Of a stretch of DNA of 64,000 bases, positions 24,491-31,834 are shown one piece after another. Within the stretch, counting starts at the first letter, position 1; every line of letters begins with the position of its first letter. Origin of the DNA: Pseudoxanthomonas gei. Lineage in GTDB: Bacteria > Pseudomonadota > Gammaproteobacteria > Xanthomonadales > Xanthomonadaceae. Made by a program: the position numbers and the translations under genes. The stretch covers positions 248,001-312,000 of the forward strand of contig NZ_QOVG01000003.1 in the NCBI RefSeq assembly GCF_010119615.1. Direction: 5' to 3'. Below the pieces are notes generated by a model that had not been told where the DNA came from, searched no databases, and saw only the letters and a program-made list of their open reading frames with translations.

Positions 24491-24736
24491 TCAGGGCCGC
24501 CGCCGGGCCGCTCTTCCTGGTGGCAGGGGTTCGGCAGGCCGCTGGTTTTCTTCCTGCAGCAGCCCGTCCACCCAAAGGCGCGCCTGCTCCAGGGTCAGTT
24601 CATGGCGAAGCCTGGCACCGCTGGGTGACAGCACGGCGTAGCCGGTGATGTCGGCGGGGTCGAAGTCGGGCTCGGGCGACAGGGCGACAATCTGGTATCG
24701 GTCCCTGAACTGCACCGGATGGCAATACTCCGTCAT
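24491..24736 (-). CDS. Small conserved-looking protein upstream of virD4
   Basis: An 81-aa soluble protein starting at ATG 24736 with GGAGG nine bases upstream. It ends 41 bases before the virD4 start. It has a short beta-rich N-terminal half (YQIVALSPEPDFDPADITGY, AVLSPSGARL) and a helical stretch (LTLEQARLWVDGLLQEEN), then an Arg/Pro tail. I recall a small hypothetical gene in the same place in other xanthomonad loci but cannot name its family. It may be a VirD4-associated factor or simply the first gene of the transcript. Confidence 0.6.
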   Translation of the reverse strand: MTEYCHPVQFRDRYQIVALSPEPDFDPADITGYAVLSPSGARLRHELTLEQARLWVDGLLQEENQRPAEPLPPGRAARRRP

Positions 24737-25397
24737 TGCGCTAAGCCTCCATGGCAAGGACCGATGATAGTACGGCCGCCTCGATGATTAGAAGCCGGGC
24801 GCCGACCGCGGCGCTTCCGCAATCCGGTGATGCGCCGGTAGCCGACCCCGCAGGTCACCTGCCACTCCCCCAGTTTGCGCGGCTTGCGCGGTAGCAGGCA
24901 TGCGTCAACCCGTCTAACGCGCCAGCAGCCACCCCGCACGCTCCCCGCAGGAGCGACGCAAGTCGCGAAGCGCTCAGCACCGGAACCACGCGTCCCTCCC
25001 TCCCCCACCGATCCCCGCACGACCGCCTATGCCTGGCAGTTCGCAACCTTCCGAAGCTCACCCGCAAGGCTCAGAGAGCCACGCACAAGGCTGAAAGGCT
25101 TGTGCGAAAGGCTCTGCAACCCCGGCCGCAAGGCAAAAGGGGTCGCGCGTGGAATTCGGGGCCTTGCGCCCTGCCGCCACAACCCCGGGGGCCGGCAGCA
25201 AGCGGCACCTCGATGGCCTTGAATGCCCCCGTCCCCCGCAAGCAACTGCGTTCCCTTACTCGAATATCAGGTTCGCTTGACCGATTCGAGCGCCTCCTTC
25301 CCGGCAGGAGTGATTCGATTTGAATGACCTGACCATTTATCCGAGCGGAAATTTTCCCGACGGAATCCAGGAATATGGCGATAGGTCGCGTTGGCTG

Positions 25398-25474
25398 TTG
25401 TAGAGCGACGCGAGTCGTGAAACCCGTAGTGCTGAAAGGTTGAGGGCTTCGCGACTCGCGTCGCTCCTACAACG
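25398..25474. repeat. REP palindrome pair
   Basis: Left arm GTAGAGCGACGCGAGTCGTG and right arm CTTCGCGACTCGCGTCGCTC are inverted around the GCTGAAAGGTTGAGGG spacer common to the copies at 29, 30 and 34 kb. Confidence 0.85.
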
Positions 25475-25528
25475 CCAGCAGGATCGGCATCAACGCGTGC
25501 CGACAGGCACGCACGGCACGATAACCGA

Positions 25529-25683
25529 AGGGCATTGCGCAACGGACGAACGAGGCGGCACCGGCAAGCATTCGTTTGCGGTGTCGGTTGTCCCCGGAGC
25601 TCTTCGCACCAATAAACCAGCGCGGCGCAGTGTCGTCCGGCTACGCCGCCACGCACGTCCCCTTGCGGGATTGCGCCCCAGGG
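25529..25683 (+). repeat. Diverged direct repeat, copy A
   Basis: This stretch resembles 26509-26659 along its whole length (shared words include TTGCGC-ACGGAC-AACGAG, ACCGGCAA-CATTC, GCACCAAT-AA-CAGCGC and GCCGCC--GCA-GTCCC). By eye about two-thirds of the bases agree. Neither copy has a credible gene. The pair flanks the gene 25834-26484 and may mark an old duplication or two related degenerate gene remnants. Confidence 0.5.
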
Positions 25684-25833
25684 TCATTTCTTGTCTGCCC
25701 CAGGCAGGGGCGTGACCCAAGAATAGTTCTTGGTAGGCAGTTGGGCGCAACTGGTTAAGCTGCAGCTCCAATGCGCCTCAACACCGAGGTCCATACTGAT
25801 TCAGGCCTTGCACGACAGATCACCGGAGCTGAA

Positions 25834-26484
25834 ATGTTTCGTCCTCTCGCGTTTATTGCCATCGCAGCACTGACCTTGTTCGCGGATCAAGCTGCCGCGG
25901 GCCCAAGCGAGACGACAGGCGCTGGTGATGCGGCCAAGATCTATGCTGCGTTTCTTGACGGCTGGACGGGCGAAGAGAAGAACCCGATCAATGTCGCGAT
26001 CGTTGCGGATGCGCCCAATGCAGAAGCACTCAACGAGTTCTCTGATTGCGCCGACAAGCCTCACTGGATGCCAGTTGAACCGATTGATGACCTTACCGGA
26101 CTGATCGGAAAGCTGGCCTATGTACGCCTTGTAGACCCAGGCACGTGGCGTTCACGAGATCCCGCAGAGCTGATTGCGAAGGGCGCAACAATTGAATCGG
26201 CAGTTGATAGTGGCTTTGACAATGGCCTGGCCACGTTTTCTGCGATCGTGTTCGACGCATCGCACACAACAGCCGCATTCACATTTTCATTTGTATGCGG
26301 CAGGCTGTGCGGTAGTGGCCGCACGGTCATCTATAAGCTCACACCAGCCGGCTGGGTCGAGAGTGACAAGCAGTGTGGCCACTGGATCTCGCGGGCACAA
26401 GGTGGCAGGCCTGGCAATTCATTCACGCCGAGACCGAATCGCTACGACATCAATCCGAGAGTTGGCGTGGCCGGGCCGGCTTGA
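25834..26484 (+). CDS. Secreted protein, unknown function, ending in an attC-like element
   Basis: A 216-aa protein from ATG 25834, preceded by CGGAG. The signal peptide MFRPLAFIAIAALTLFADQAAA precedes a mature part with no family I recognise; it has a Cys pair near DCADKP and a second at VCGRLCGSGR. The final 25 residues or so (from GGRPGNSF on) are encoded by an attC-like element (26409-26467), so the original stop was probably lost or the gene naturally reads into the site. It is the first of a series of small plus-strand genes. Probably periplasmic. Confidence 0.65.
   Translation: MFRPLAFIAIAALTLFADQAAAGPSETTGAGDAAKIYAAFLDGWTGEEKNPINVAIVADAPNAEALNEFSDCADKPHWMPVEPIDDLTGLIGKLAYVRLVDPGTWRSRDPAELIAKGATIESAVDSGFDNGLATFSAIVFDASHTTAAFTFSFVCGRLCGSGRTVIYKLTPAGWVESDKQCGHWISRAQGGRPGNSFTPRPNRYDINPRVGVAGPA
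26409..26467 (+). other. attC-like (59-base) integron recombination site
   Basis: A 59-base element with GCCTGGC (compare RYYYAAC), then AATTCATTCACGCCGA, a well-known opening of class-1/Vibrio-type attC sites, and a closing GTTGGCG (compare GTTRRRY). The inner right arm is eroded (ATCAATCCGAGA). It overlaps the 3' end of a gene on the expected strand. Confidence 0.6.
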
Positions 26485-26508
26485 TTCAGCACGTGGGCCG
26501 CAACCCAG

Positions 26509-26659
26509 GGGCCTTGCGCCACGGACAAACGAGTCAATACCGGCAATCATTCATCTGCGTTGCGGTCTCCCTTGGAGCTGTTGGCACCAATGAAGCAGCG
26601 CAGCGCAAAACCCTTCAGTTGCGCCGCCGAGCAAGTCCCACTGGGTTTGTTCCCAGGCT
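26509..26659 (+). repeat. Diverged direct repeat, copy B
   Basis: Partner of 25529-25683, same orientation, about 980 bases downstream. It follows the attC-like site and precedes a small membrane-protein gene. No gene is evident inside. Confidence 0.5.
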
Positions 26660-26711
26660 TGACCAGCTCCACACCGATTGACTCTCAAGCGCCCGGCGCA
26701 AGGACATGTCC

Positions 26712-26933
26712 ATGATGGAGGGTGAACCGAGGTATGTGGCGGCGCTGCTGGCCGCGGCGCTGGTGTTGGGTACTGGCGCGTACCTGTTCAATCACGACCT
26801 GTACGGCCTGGTCCTGCTGGTGTGTGTGGCAGCAGTGCTGCTCGAGGCGGTGCACGTTGCAGTACTTGGCAAGCGGCCCAAGCGGCTGTGCCAGTTGTGG
26901 GCGGAGTTGAAGCATGCGCTCTGGAGCCCGTGA
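26712..26933 (+). CDS. Small two-helix membrane protein
   Basis: A 73-aa protein. ATG 26712 is seven bases after AAGGA; an ATG at 26706 is too close to that site. Two hydrophobic segments (YVAALLAAALVLGTGAYLF and YGLVLLVCVAAVLLEAVHVAV) are followed by a basic tail. No family recognised. It is the first of two consecutive small membrane-protein genes. Confidence 0.55.
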   Translation: MMEGEPRYVAALLAAALVLGTGAYLFNHDLYGLVLLVCVAAVLLEAVHVAVLGKRPKRLCQLWAELKHALWSP

Positions 26934-27022
26934 ATCCATGCACGGCTCGGCAATGCGGGATCCTGCCCATTCGCCTAGGCCCGGCTTGCGCCGTGGCCGG
27001 CCCGATCCGGACGGTGGCCTGC

Positions 27023-27280
27023 ATGAAGCGTAGCGTCCATTTGCCTTCGCTGGTCGCCCTGGTCGTGGTGACGATCCTTGCCGCCTCGTTGCTCTGGTGG
27101 CTTTGGCAGGCAAGCCTGTCCAACCCTGGCGCCATACGCTGCGGCAACGACAGGCATTCTGTGTTTGCCTGCACCGCCAATGCTGGAAACTACGCTACGG
27201 CCGTGCTGCTTTTCTGCGCGCCGCTGATCGGCTGGCTTGCGCACAAGGCCTTCTTCAGTCGGTTCAAACGTGACCGTTGA
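27023..27280 (+). CDS. Small membrane protein
   Basis: An 85-aa protein from ATG 27023. It has a basic N-terminus, a first helix LVALVVVTILAASLLWWLW, a short periplasmic loop with two Cys (RCGNDRHSVFACTAN, possibly a disulfide) and a second helix ATAVLLFCAPLIGWLAH ending in a basic tail. The ribosome site is weak (GGTGG). A longer frame overlapping the previous gene was rejected. Function unknown. Confidence 0.55.
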   Translation: MKRSVHLPSLVALVVVTILAASLLWWLWQASLSNPGAIRCGNDRHSVFACTANAGNYATAVLLFCAPLIGWLAHKAFFSRFKRDR

Positions 27281-27306
27281 AATCCCAAGCCTCTACAGGA
27301 AGTGAC

Positions 27307-27645
27307 ATGGCAAGCATGAAATGCAAAAGCTGCGGCGAAACGATGGAGACCGACTATGCGGTCTGCTGGCGGTGCGGCACGCACCTGGATGGCGCGCCGC
27401 CCGACAAGGACTTCGTGCCGGACGACCTGCCTGCCCCGCCGGCCGACCTGGTCAAGCCGCGCGAGCTGGCCTGCCTGCGCTGCCAGACCCTCATGCAGGC
27501 GGTCAGCAGGATGCGCTTCCACGAAGGCACGCGTGCCTGGCCCTTCCTGCTGGGCGAGCTGGGCGAACTGCTCGTAAACCGGCAGGCCTTCGACACCTAC
27601 GCCTGCACCGGCTGTGGCAAGGTCGAATTCTTCGTGACAGAGTGA
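27307..27645 (+). CDS. Zinc-ribbon protein
   Basis: A 112-aa cytoplasmic protein starting at ATG 27307 behind AGGAAG. Residues 5-23 form a CxxC...CxxC zinc ribbon (CKSCGE, CWRCG). Residues about 58-105 hold a second pair (CLRC, CTGC), so two zinc sites are likely. The acidic linker between them is Pro/Asp-rich. Such proteins are common in cassette arrays and as uncharacterised DNA- or protein-binding modules. It begins 26 bases after the preceding gene and is followed by a strong hairpin. Confidence 0.65.
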   Translation: MASMKCKSCGETMETDYAVCWRCGTHLDGAPPDKDFVPDDLPAPPADLVKPRELACLRCQTLMQAVSRMRFHEGTRAWPFLLGELGELLVNRQAFDTYACTGCGKVEFFVTE

Positions 27646-27650
27646 ACCCC

Positions 27651-27673
27651 GGCGGCCCGCCGTGCGGGCCGCC
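27651..27673. terminator. Perfect 10-bp hairpin after the zinc-ribbon gene
   Basis: GGCGGCCCGC, a three-base loop CGT, then GCGGGCCGCC. It sits 5 bases after the stop codon. No T-run follows, so it may protect or stall rather than terminate by itself. Confidence 0.45.
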
Positions 27674-27693
27674 GCCCAGGAGGCGCGCGAACC

Positions 27694-28122
27694 ATGTCCA
27701 GCCCAGGTGATGCTCTTTCCGGCGGCTGCCAGTGCGGCGCAATCCGCTATGAACTCTCGGACGGCCCACTGCAGCTGTACGTGTGCCATTGCACCGAGTG
27801 CCGCAAGCAGTCGGCGTCGGCTTTCGGCATCTCCTTCATCGTCCGCCAGGCCGCACTGCACCTCACCCGGGGAGTGCCGAAGTTCTGGTCGCGCCCCACC
27901 GATACCGGCAGCACCCTTGACTGCGCGTTTTGCCCCGATTGCGGCTCCAGGCTCTGGCACCAGCGTCGCGGCGCGACCGACACCTTGAGCATCAAGGGCG
28001 GTTCGCTGGACCAGCCCGTCGATCTTGGCAACGCCGCCCACATTTGGACGTCCCGCATGCTTCCGGGCATCCTGCTGCCGCAGGGGGTCGCGGCGTTTCC
28101 TGGGGAGCCCGACGAGCCGTGA
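27694..28122 (+). CDS. GFA/CENP-V family zinc protein
   Basis: A 142-aa protein of the glutathione-dependent formaldehyde-activating (GFA) family. The zinc ligands are visible in order: GGCQCGAIRY, VCHCTECRKQ and FCPDCGSRLW. The name comes from S-hydroxymethylglutathione synthase, but most members have unknown substrates. GGAGG lies about ten bases before the ATG. The gene ends five bases before an attC-like site, as expected for an integron cassette. Confidence 0.85.
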   Translation: MSSPGDALSGGCQCGAIRYELSDGPLQLYVCHCTECRKQSASAFGISFIVRQAALHLTRGVPKFWSRPTDTGSTLDCAFCPDCGSRLWHQRRGATDTLSIKGGSLDQPVDLGNAAHIWTSRMLPGILLPQGVAAFPGEPDEP

Positions 28123-28127
28123 GGCGA

Positions 28128-28186
28128 ACCAGACAATTCATTCAAGCCGGACCCGCCTCAGGGTCGGCCTAATCAAGGGGCTACGC
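28128..28186 (+). other. attC-like (59-base) integron recombination site
   Basis: Exactly 59 bases. It opens with ACCAGAC then AATTCATTCAAGCCG, a signature attC left arm; GCCGGACCC pairs with GGGTCGGC leaving one unpaired base, as in functional attC hairpins; CCTAATCAAGG continues the right arm and GCTACGC stands for the degenerate GTTRRRY core. This is the best preserved of the candidates. Confidence 0.7.
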
Positions 28187-28190
28187 CGCC

Positions 28191-28580
28191 ATGGGAACAA
28201 AAGCTTGTCTGGGGGTTCTACTGCTGCTGTTGTCCAGCGTCTGCGCGGCTCAGTCGGCAGCCGAGCAAGCGGATGCCCGGGTCATTGCAAATCTCGTGGC
28301 TGCGGGCTCGGACACCTCAAAACCGCACGACATCGATTTCTTCATATTCTTCCCCAGTCGCTCCCAGGCCAGACTGGCCGCCGCCGATATCGAGCAACTC
28401 GGGTATGTGGTGGCTTCCATAGATGAGCCACCAGCCAATCAATCACAATGGCAGCTACACGCGACCCGCCGCATGGCCCCGCAGCTCGAGGCAATGACTT
28501 CGACTACACGCACGCTGGAAGCGCTGGCGCTCAAATATGGCGGCGACTACGATGGATGGGGCACGGGCGTGGTCAAGTAG
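28191..28580 (+). CDS. Exported RraB-domain protein
   Basis: A 129-aa protein. A signal peptide (CLGVLLLLLSSVCAAQS) precedes a domain that matches RraB (regulator of ribonuclease E activity B): DIDFFIFFPSRSQARLAA, then GYVVASID, W, ATRRMAP and the C-terminal LALKYGGDYDGWGTGV. Known RraB is cytoplasmic and inhibits RNase E, so a Sec signal on this domain is surprising and points to another role. The gene begins four bases after one attC-like site and its stop lies inside the next, the textbook form of a single-gene cassette. No ribosome site is visible. Confidence 0.78.
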   Translation: MGTKACLGVLLLLLSSVCAAQSAAEQADARVIANLVAAGSDTSKPHDIDFFIFFPSRSQARLAAADIEQLGYVVASIDEPPANQSQWQLHATRRMAPQLEAMTSTTRTLEALALKYGGDYDGWGTGVVK

Positions 28581-28628
28581 TTTCACGCCGAGCCGGAGTC
28601 ACGACACGGCTTCAGCCAGGCGACGGAC
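28571..28628 (+). other. attC-like integron recombination site, degenerate
   Basis: About 58 bases: GGTCAAG, then TTTCACGCCGAGCCG, a short loop, then CGGCTTCAGCCAGGC and GACGGAC in place of GTTRRRY. Its inner arms (GCCG/CGGC) still pair. It contains the stop of the RraB-like gene. Confidence 0.5.
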
Positions 28629-28672
28629 GCCTGGAACATCCACGCTTTCCCCCAACAGCAAAGGAGAGTCGT

Positions 28673-29005
28673 ATGGCAGGCTGGTATGAACTCAAGAAAA
28701 GCGCGGACGGCCAGTTCCGTTTCGTGCTCAAGGCGGGCAATGCAGAGACAATCCTGTCCAGCGAGCTGTACAAGTCGCTTGACTCGGCAAGGAACGGCAT
28801 CGCCTCCGTCCAGGCGAACTCGCCGGATGCTTCACGCTACGAGAAGAAGGATTCCTCAAGCGGCAAGCCCTACTTCACGCTGAAAGCCGCCAATCACCAG
28901 GTCATTGGCACCAGTGAGCTGTACTCACCGGCCAGCGCGCGGGACGCGGGCATCGCGTCCGTGCAAGCCAATGGTCCCAGCACCGTGGTCAAGGACGGCA
29001 CCTGA
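28673..29005 (+). CDS. yegP: YegP family protein (two DUF1508 repeats)
   Basis: A 110-aa protein with two tandem DUF1508 units: residues about 5-50 (YELKKSADGQFRFVLKAGN, then SSELYKSLDSARNGIASV) and about 55-103 (YEKKDSSSGKPYFTLKAAN, then SELYSPASARDAGIASV). Length and repeat pattern match YegP. Structural work on such proteins suggests small-ligand or peptide binding, but no function is settled. AAGGAG eight bases before ATG 28673 fixes the start. It follows an attC-like site directly and is followed by a REP pair. Confidence 0.88.
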   Translation: MAGWYELKKSADGQFRFVLKAGNAETILSSELYKSLDSARNGIASVQANSPDASRYEKKDSSSGKPYFTLKAANHQVIGTSELYSPASARDAGIASVQANGPSTVVKDGT

Positions 29006-29072
29006 GCATTTTTCAGGCTGAAATGCTTGGCGGCGGAATAGGGCCATAAATGAGCGCTGATGCGTTGGCTCT

Positions 29073-29145
29073 TGTAGGAGCGACGCGAGTCGCGAAGCAC
29101 TGAAGGCTGAAACCTCGAGGGCTTCGCGACTCGCGTCGCTCCTAC
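29073..29145. repeat. REP palindrome pair
   Basis: GTAGGAGCGACGCGAGTCGC and its inverse surround a spacer of about 25 bases (ACTGAAGGCTGAAACCTCGA). It lies between two same-strand genes. Confidence 0.88.
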
Positions 29146-29190
29146 ATGGATAGCAGGATCGGCATCAACGCAGACCAGTGAGGCAAGGCG

Positions 29191-29568
29191 ATGATCACCA
29201 CACAGATCCCCGCGTTTCTGGCGGATCTGGAGGCCCGCTTCAACGAAGCGATGATCTCCAATGACGTGGCGCGCATTGCCGCATGCACCACCGAGGACTG
29301 GCTGCTGGTCACGCCCGAGGCCGGGCCGGTGCCGCGCAGCCGCATACTCGAAGTCGTGGGCTCGGGCCGCCTGACCCATGCCACCATGACCAAGCTGGCC
29401 ACCCATGCCGCCGTGGTGGGTGACATGGCATGGGTCACCGGACGCGGACAGAACACCGGCACCTTCGATGGCGCCCCGATCCAGGCCGATGAATACATTA
29501 CCGACGTCTACCGCCGCGTAGGCGACACCTGGCTGTGCATGCTCACGCACCTGACGCCGGCCCGGTGA
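29191..29568 (+). CDS. NTF2-like (DUF4440/SnoaL-type) protein
   Basis: A 125-aa cytoplasmic protein with the fold pattern of the NTF2-like superfamily: an opening helix (FLADLEARFNEAMISNDVARI), a short ACTTEDWLLVTPEAGPV strand region, a helix (RSRILEVVGSGRL) and beta strands ending VYRRVGDTWLCMLTHLT. Such proteins bind or turn over small molecules; the substrate is not evident. GAGG lies seven or so bases before the ATG. Another NTF2-like gene of different sequence lies at 33404-33799. Confidence 0.75.
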   Translation: MITTQIPAFLADLEARFNEAMISNDVARIAACTTEDWLLVTPEAGPVPRSRILEVVGSGRLTHATMTKLATHAAVVGDMAWVTGRGQNTGTFDGAPIQADEYITDVYRRVGDTWLCMLTHLTPAR

Positions 29569-29703
29569 TGGCAGGGCTTTCGCTCGCCACTGGATAGACC
29601 CTTCACGCCGGCACCCGCATCAGGATGGATCGGTGCCAGTCCGGTTGTATGCTGCGGCACCAGTCCATGCACCGCCGTCCCTGTTGCTGCCAGGAGTCCG
29701 AGC

Positions 29704-30075
29704 ATGTCCAATCCCCTTTCCCGCACCGTGCTTGCCGCCTTCCTTGCCATGCCATTGGCGGGCCTGGCCCAGGACCGCGCCCTGGTCGATCCGGACATGA
29801 AGGTGCTGCTCGACAACCCCTGCGTGCGCATGCAGTTCCACGACGTGGCGGTCGGCGCGCGCACGCCCCTGCATTCGCATCCCAAGTACGCGGTGTATGT
29901 CTTCAACACCTACCGGGCGCGGATCACCCTGGCCGACGGCTCGCAACGCATCAGCGAACACAAGGCGGGCGATGCGTTCTGGAACGAGGCCTCCCGGCAT
30001 GTGGTCGAGAACATCGGCGACACACCCATCCACAACCTGGTGGTCGAGCTGAAGCCGGGCGGCGAATGCCATTGA
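29704..30075 (+). CDS. Exported cupin-domain protein
   Basis: A 123-aa protein with a signal peptide (LSRTVLAAFLAMPLAGLA) and a single cupin barrel: the first motif includes TPLHSHPKYAVYVF (two His), the second DAFWNEASRHVVENIG. It probably binds a metal in the periplasm. AGGAG precedes the ATG by seven bases. No substrate can be read. The region after the stop carries the five-unit REP array. Confidence 0.78.
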   Translation: MSNPLSRTVLAAFLAMPLAGLAQDRALVDPDMKVLLDNPCVRMQFHDVAVGARTPLHSHPKYAVYVFNTYRARITLADGSQRISEHKAGDAFWNEASRHVVENIGDTPIHNLVVELKPGGECH

Positions 30076-30233
30076 TCCGCGCGAACCAGTCATTGCCGAG
30101 GAGGCCACCTTGCCAATAAGCGTTGTGCTGGATCAAGGGCGAGCCGCCGCGGTGGCGCTGGGGGAAGTGATGCAGGTCGTTGCTGCTGCTTCTGTCGAAG
30201 CACGGGGCCCGGATGCGGCGGCGGTCGGTTTCT

Positions 30234-30738
30234 TGTAGGAGCGACGCGAGTCGCGAAACTCTTAGCGCTGAATGGTTGAGGGCTTCGCGACTTGAGTCGC
30301 TCCTACAGGGGCGGGATCGGCTGCGGCGGCTGTCGATTTTTTTTGTAGGAGCGACGCGAGTCGCGAAACTTTTGGCGCTGAAAGGTTGAGGGCTTCGCGA
30401 CTTGCGTCGCTCCTACAGGGCAGGCTCGGCTGCGGCGGCTGTCGGCTTTTTGTAGAAGCGACGCGAGTCGCGAAACTCGTAGTGCTGAAAGGTTGAGGGC
30501 TTCGCGACTTGCGTCGCTCCTACGGGGCAGGGTCGGCTGCGGCGGTTGTCGGCTTTTTGTAGGAGCGACGCGAGTCGCGAAACTCGTAGTGCTGAAAGGT
30601 TGAGGGCTCCGCGACTTGCGTCGCTCCTGCAGGGCAGGGTCGGCTGCGGCGGTTGTCGGCTTTTTGTAGGAGCGACGCGAGTCGCGAAACTCGTAGTGGT
30701 GAAACGCTGAGGGCTTCGCGACTTGCGTCGCTCCTGCA
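30234..30738. repeat. Tandem array of five REP pairs
   Basis: Five palindromic units (30234-30307, 30345-30416, 30451-30523, 30558-30631, 30664-30737) recur every 106-108 bases. Spacers share GGCTGCGGCGG-TGTCG and a T-run. The arms are GTAGGAGCGACGCGAGTCGC and its inverse. The nearly identical spacers mean whole-unit tandem duplication. The array fills most of the 30076-30858 gap and no gene is seen there. Confidence 0.9.
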
Positions 30739-30858
30739 AGGCAATGTGTGCCTGGATGCGGGTGATGCCTGCGGCCAGCGCTACCGTCGGCTATATTCGC
30801 AATCGTTGTCGACCCGCTGCGGATCGATCGAACAGGCGCTCGGCGCCAAGGGGCACCA

Positions 30859-31224
30859 GTGAAGATTCTCGTGGCTGCATCGGTTCTCCTGCTGTTGTGT
30901 CCGTTGGCTTCGTCGCTGGCGGCCACGGCGCCGGACTCGACGGTGTCCTGCACGGCGAAAAGGCTCGCTCCGTTCGTGGGGCCCTATGGGGTCAGGCAGG
31001 CCTGGCCGGTGGCCCCGCAGCTGCCGGGTCTGCAGGGCCTGTCACTCCCCGACCTGGGCGTATTGCTGTCCGATGCCGGGCAGGTCATGGACGGCTATAC
31101 GCATCGCCTGCACGTCAACCTGGACACCCGCTCTGCCTATGTCGTGCAGCAAGGCGGCATCGCCGGCACGCAAACGGTGTTCGGGCCGCTTCCGGTTGCA
31201 TCGTGTGCGACGGCTGCGCCCTGA
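30859..31224 (+). CDS. Secreted protein, unknown function
   Basis: A 121-aa protein starting at GTG 30859, seven bases after AAGGGG. A signal peptide (ILVAASVLLLLCPLASSLA) leads to a small mature part with two Cys at its two ends (VSCTAK, ASCAT), which could form a disulfide. No family recognised. Confidence 0.6.
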   Translation: MKILVAASVLLLLCPLASSLAATAPDSTVSCTAKRLAPFVGPYGVRQAWPVAPQLPGLQGLSLPDLGVLLSDAGQVMDGYTHRLHVNLDTRSAYVVQQGGIAGTQTVFGPLPVASCATAAP

Positions 31225-31288
31225 CGATCCATTCCGGCAGACGTGCCTCCGGGCGGCTTGATCCAGGCCTCCATTTCCAGGGATCGAC

Positions 31289-31616
31289 ATGCCGTTGTTC
31301 GAGGTAATCCGCTGGGGCAATGACTCGGAAGATCCAGTGACCGGTGGTCCCGATGGGTCGGACACCTGCTTCCTGGTCCGCGCCGCTTCGGTCGAAGAAG
31401 CGGCACTGCTGGCAGACCGCGACCTGGCGGCCATCACGCACAGGTACGTCGTGCCGTGGACGCATGCCGTCTACCTGGGGCAATGACGCGGGCACCGAAA
31501 CCTCCGCCCGACTGCTGCGCGGCCCCTATCTGCAGGCCGCCTATCGTCATGGCTGGCGACACTGGTACCGGGACGGGCAGGACGGGCCGTGGCTGGAGAA
31601 GGTGGCCGGGGACTGA
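31289..31616 (+). pseudogene. Small gene with a probable one-base frameshift
   Basis: The first frame (65 aa from ATG 31289, MPLFEVIRWGND...) stops at 31486. The +1 frame continues without a break into a natural-looking C-terminus (NDAGTETSARLLRG, then YRHGWRHWYRDGQDG, ending WLEKVAGD) to a stop at 31616. Removing one G from the GGGG run near 31480 joins them into a single chain of about 108 residues. Either the gene is broken or the run is a sequencing error. Function unknown. Confidence 0.55.
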
Positions 31617-31646
31617 GGCGCGCGCACTTCATGCAGTCGCCCACTC

Positions 31647-31741
31647 CTTGTAGCGCCGAGCTCGCCCGGCTGCCCTTGTTGCCCCGCTGATGATTCGGTA
31701 CTCCGGCGAAGGGCAGCCGGGCAAGTTCGGCGCTACAAGGA
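31647..31741. repeat. Inverted repeat, second REP family
   Basis: TTGTAGCGCCGAGCTCGCCC and its inverse enclose about 35 bases. A related copy is at 53903-53973. It lies in the gap 31617-31834. Confidence 0.8.
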
Positions 31742-31834
31742 AGTTGGCGTGCTTCGGCTATATTCCCACCGGTTGGCGCCCTGCCCGGTCGGCCTGATGC
31801 GGGCGGCAGGCGGCTCACTTCATTGGAGACTGCG

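Larger units (their letters stand above)
24737..25833. other. 1.1-kb region without a convincing gene
   Basis: No frame here has both a ribosome site and protein-like composition. It contains a single REP arm at 24948-24970, a full REP pair at 25398-25474, a GC-rich stretch at 24870-25260 with repeated CGCAAGGC/AAGGCT words, and a diverged 155-base segment (25529-25683) repeated at 26509-26659. Promoters of the virD4 gene and of the first cassette-like gene must lie at its two ends; I could not pick hexamers with confidence. Confidence 0.5.

Noticed and set aside
25027-25770. Several open frames of 60-130 codons in the gap before the first accessory gene
   Set aside because: All are Arg/Cys/Pro-rich without ribosome sites, and most run through REP arms or the diverged repeat.
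30234-30738. Regular repeats that could be mistaken for a CRISPR array
   Set aside because: The repeated units are long palindromes of the REP type and the spacers are nearly identical to each other. No cas gene is near.
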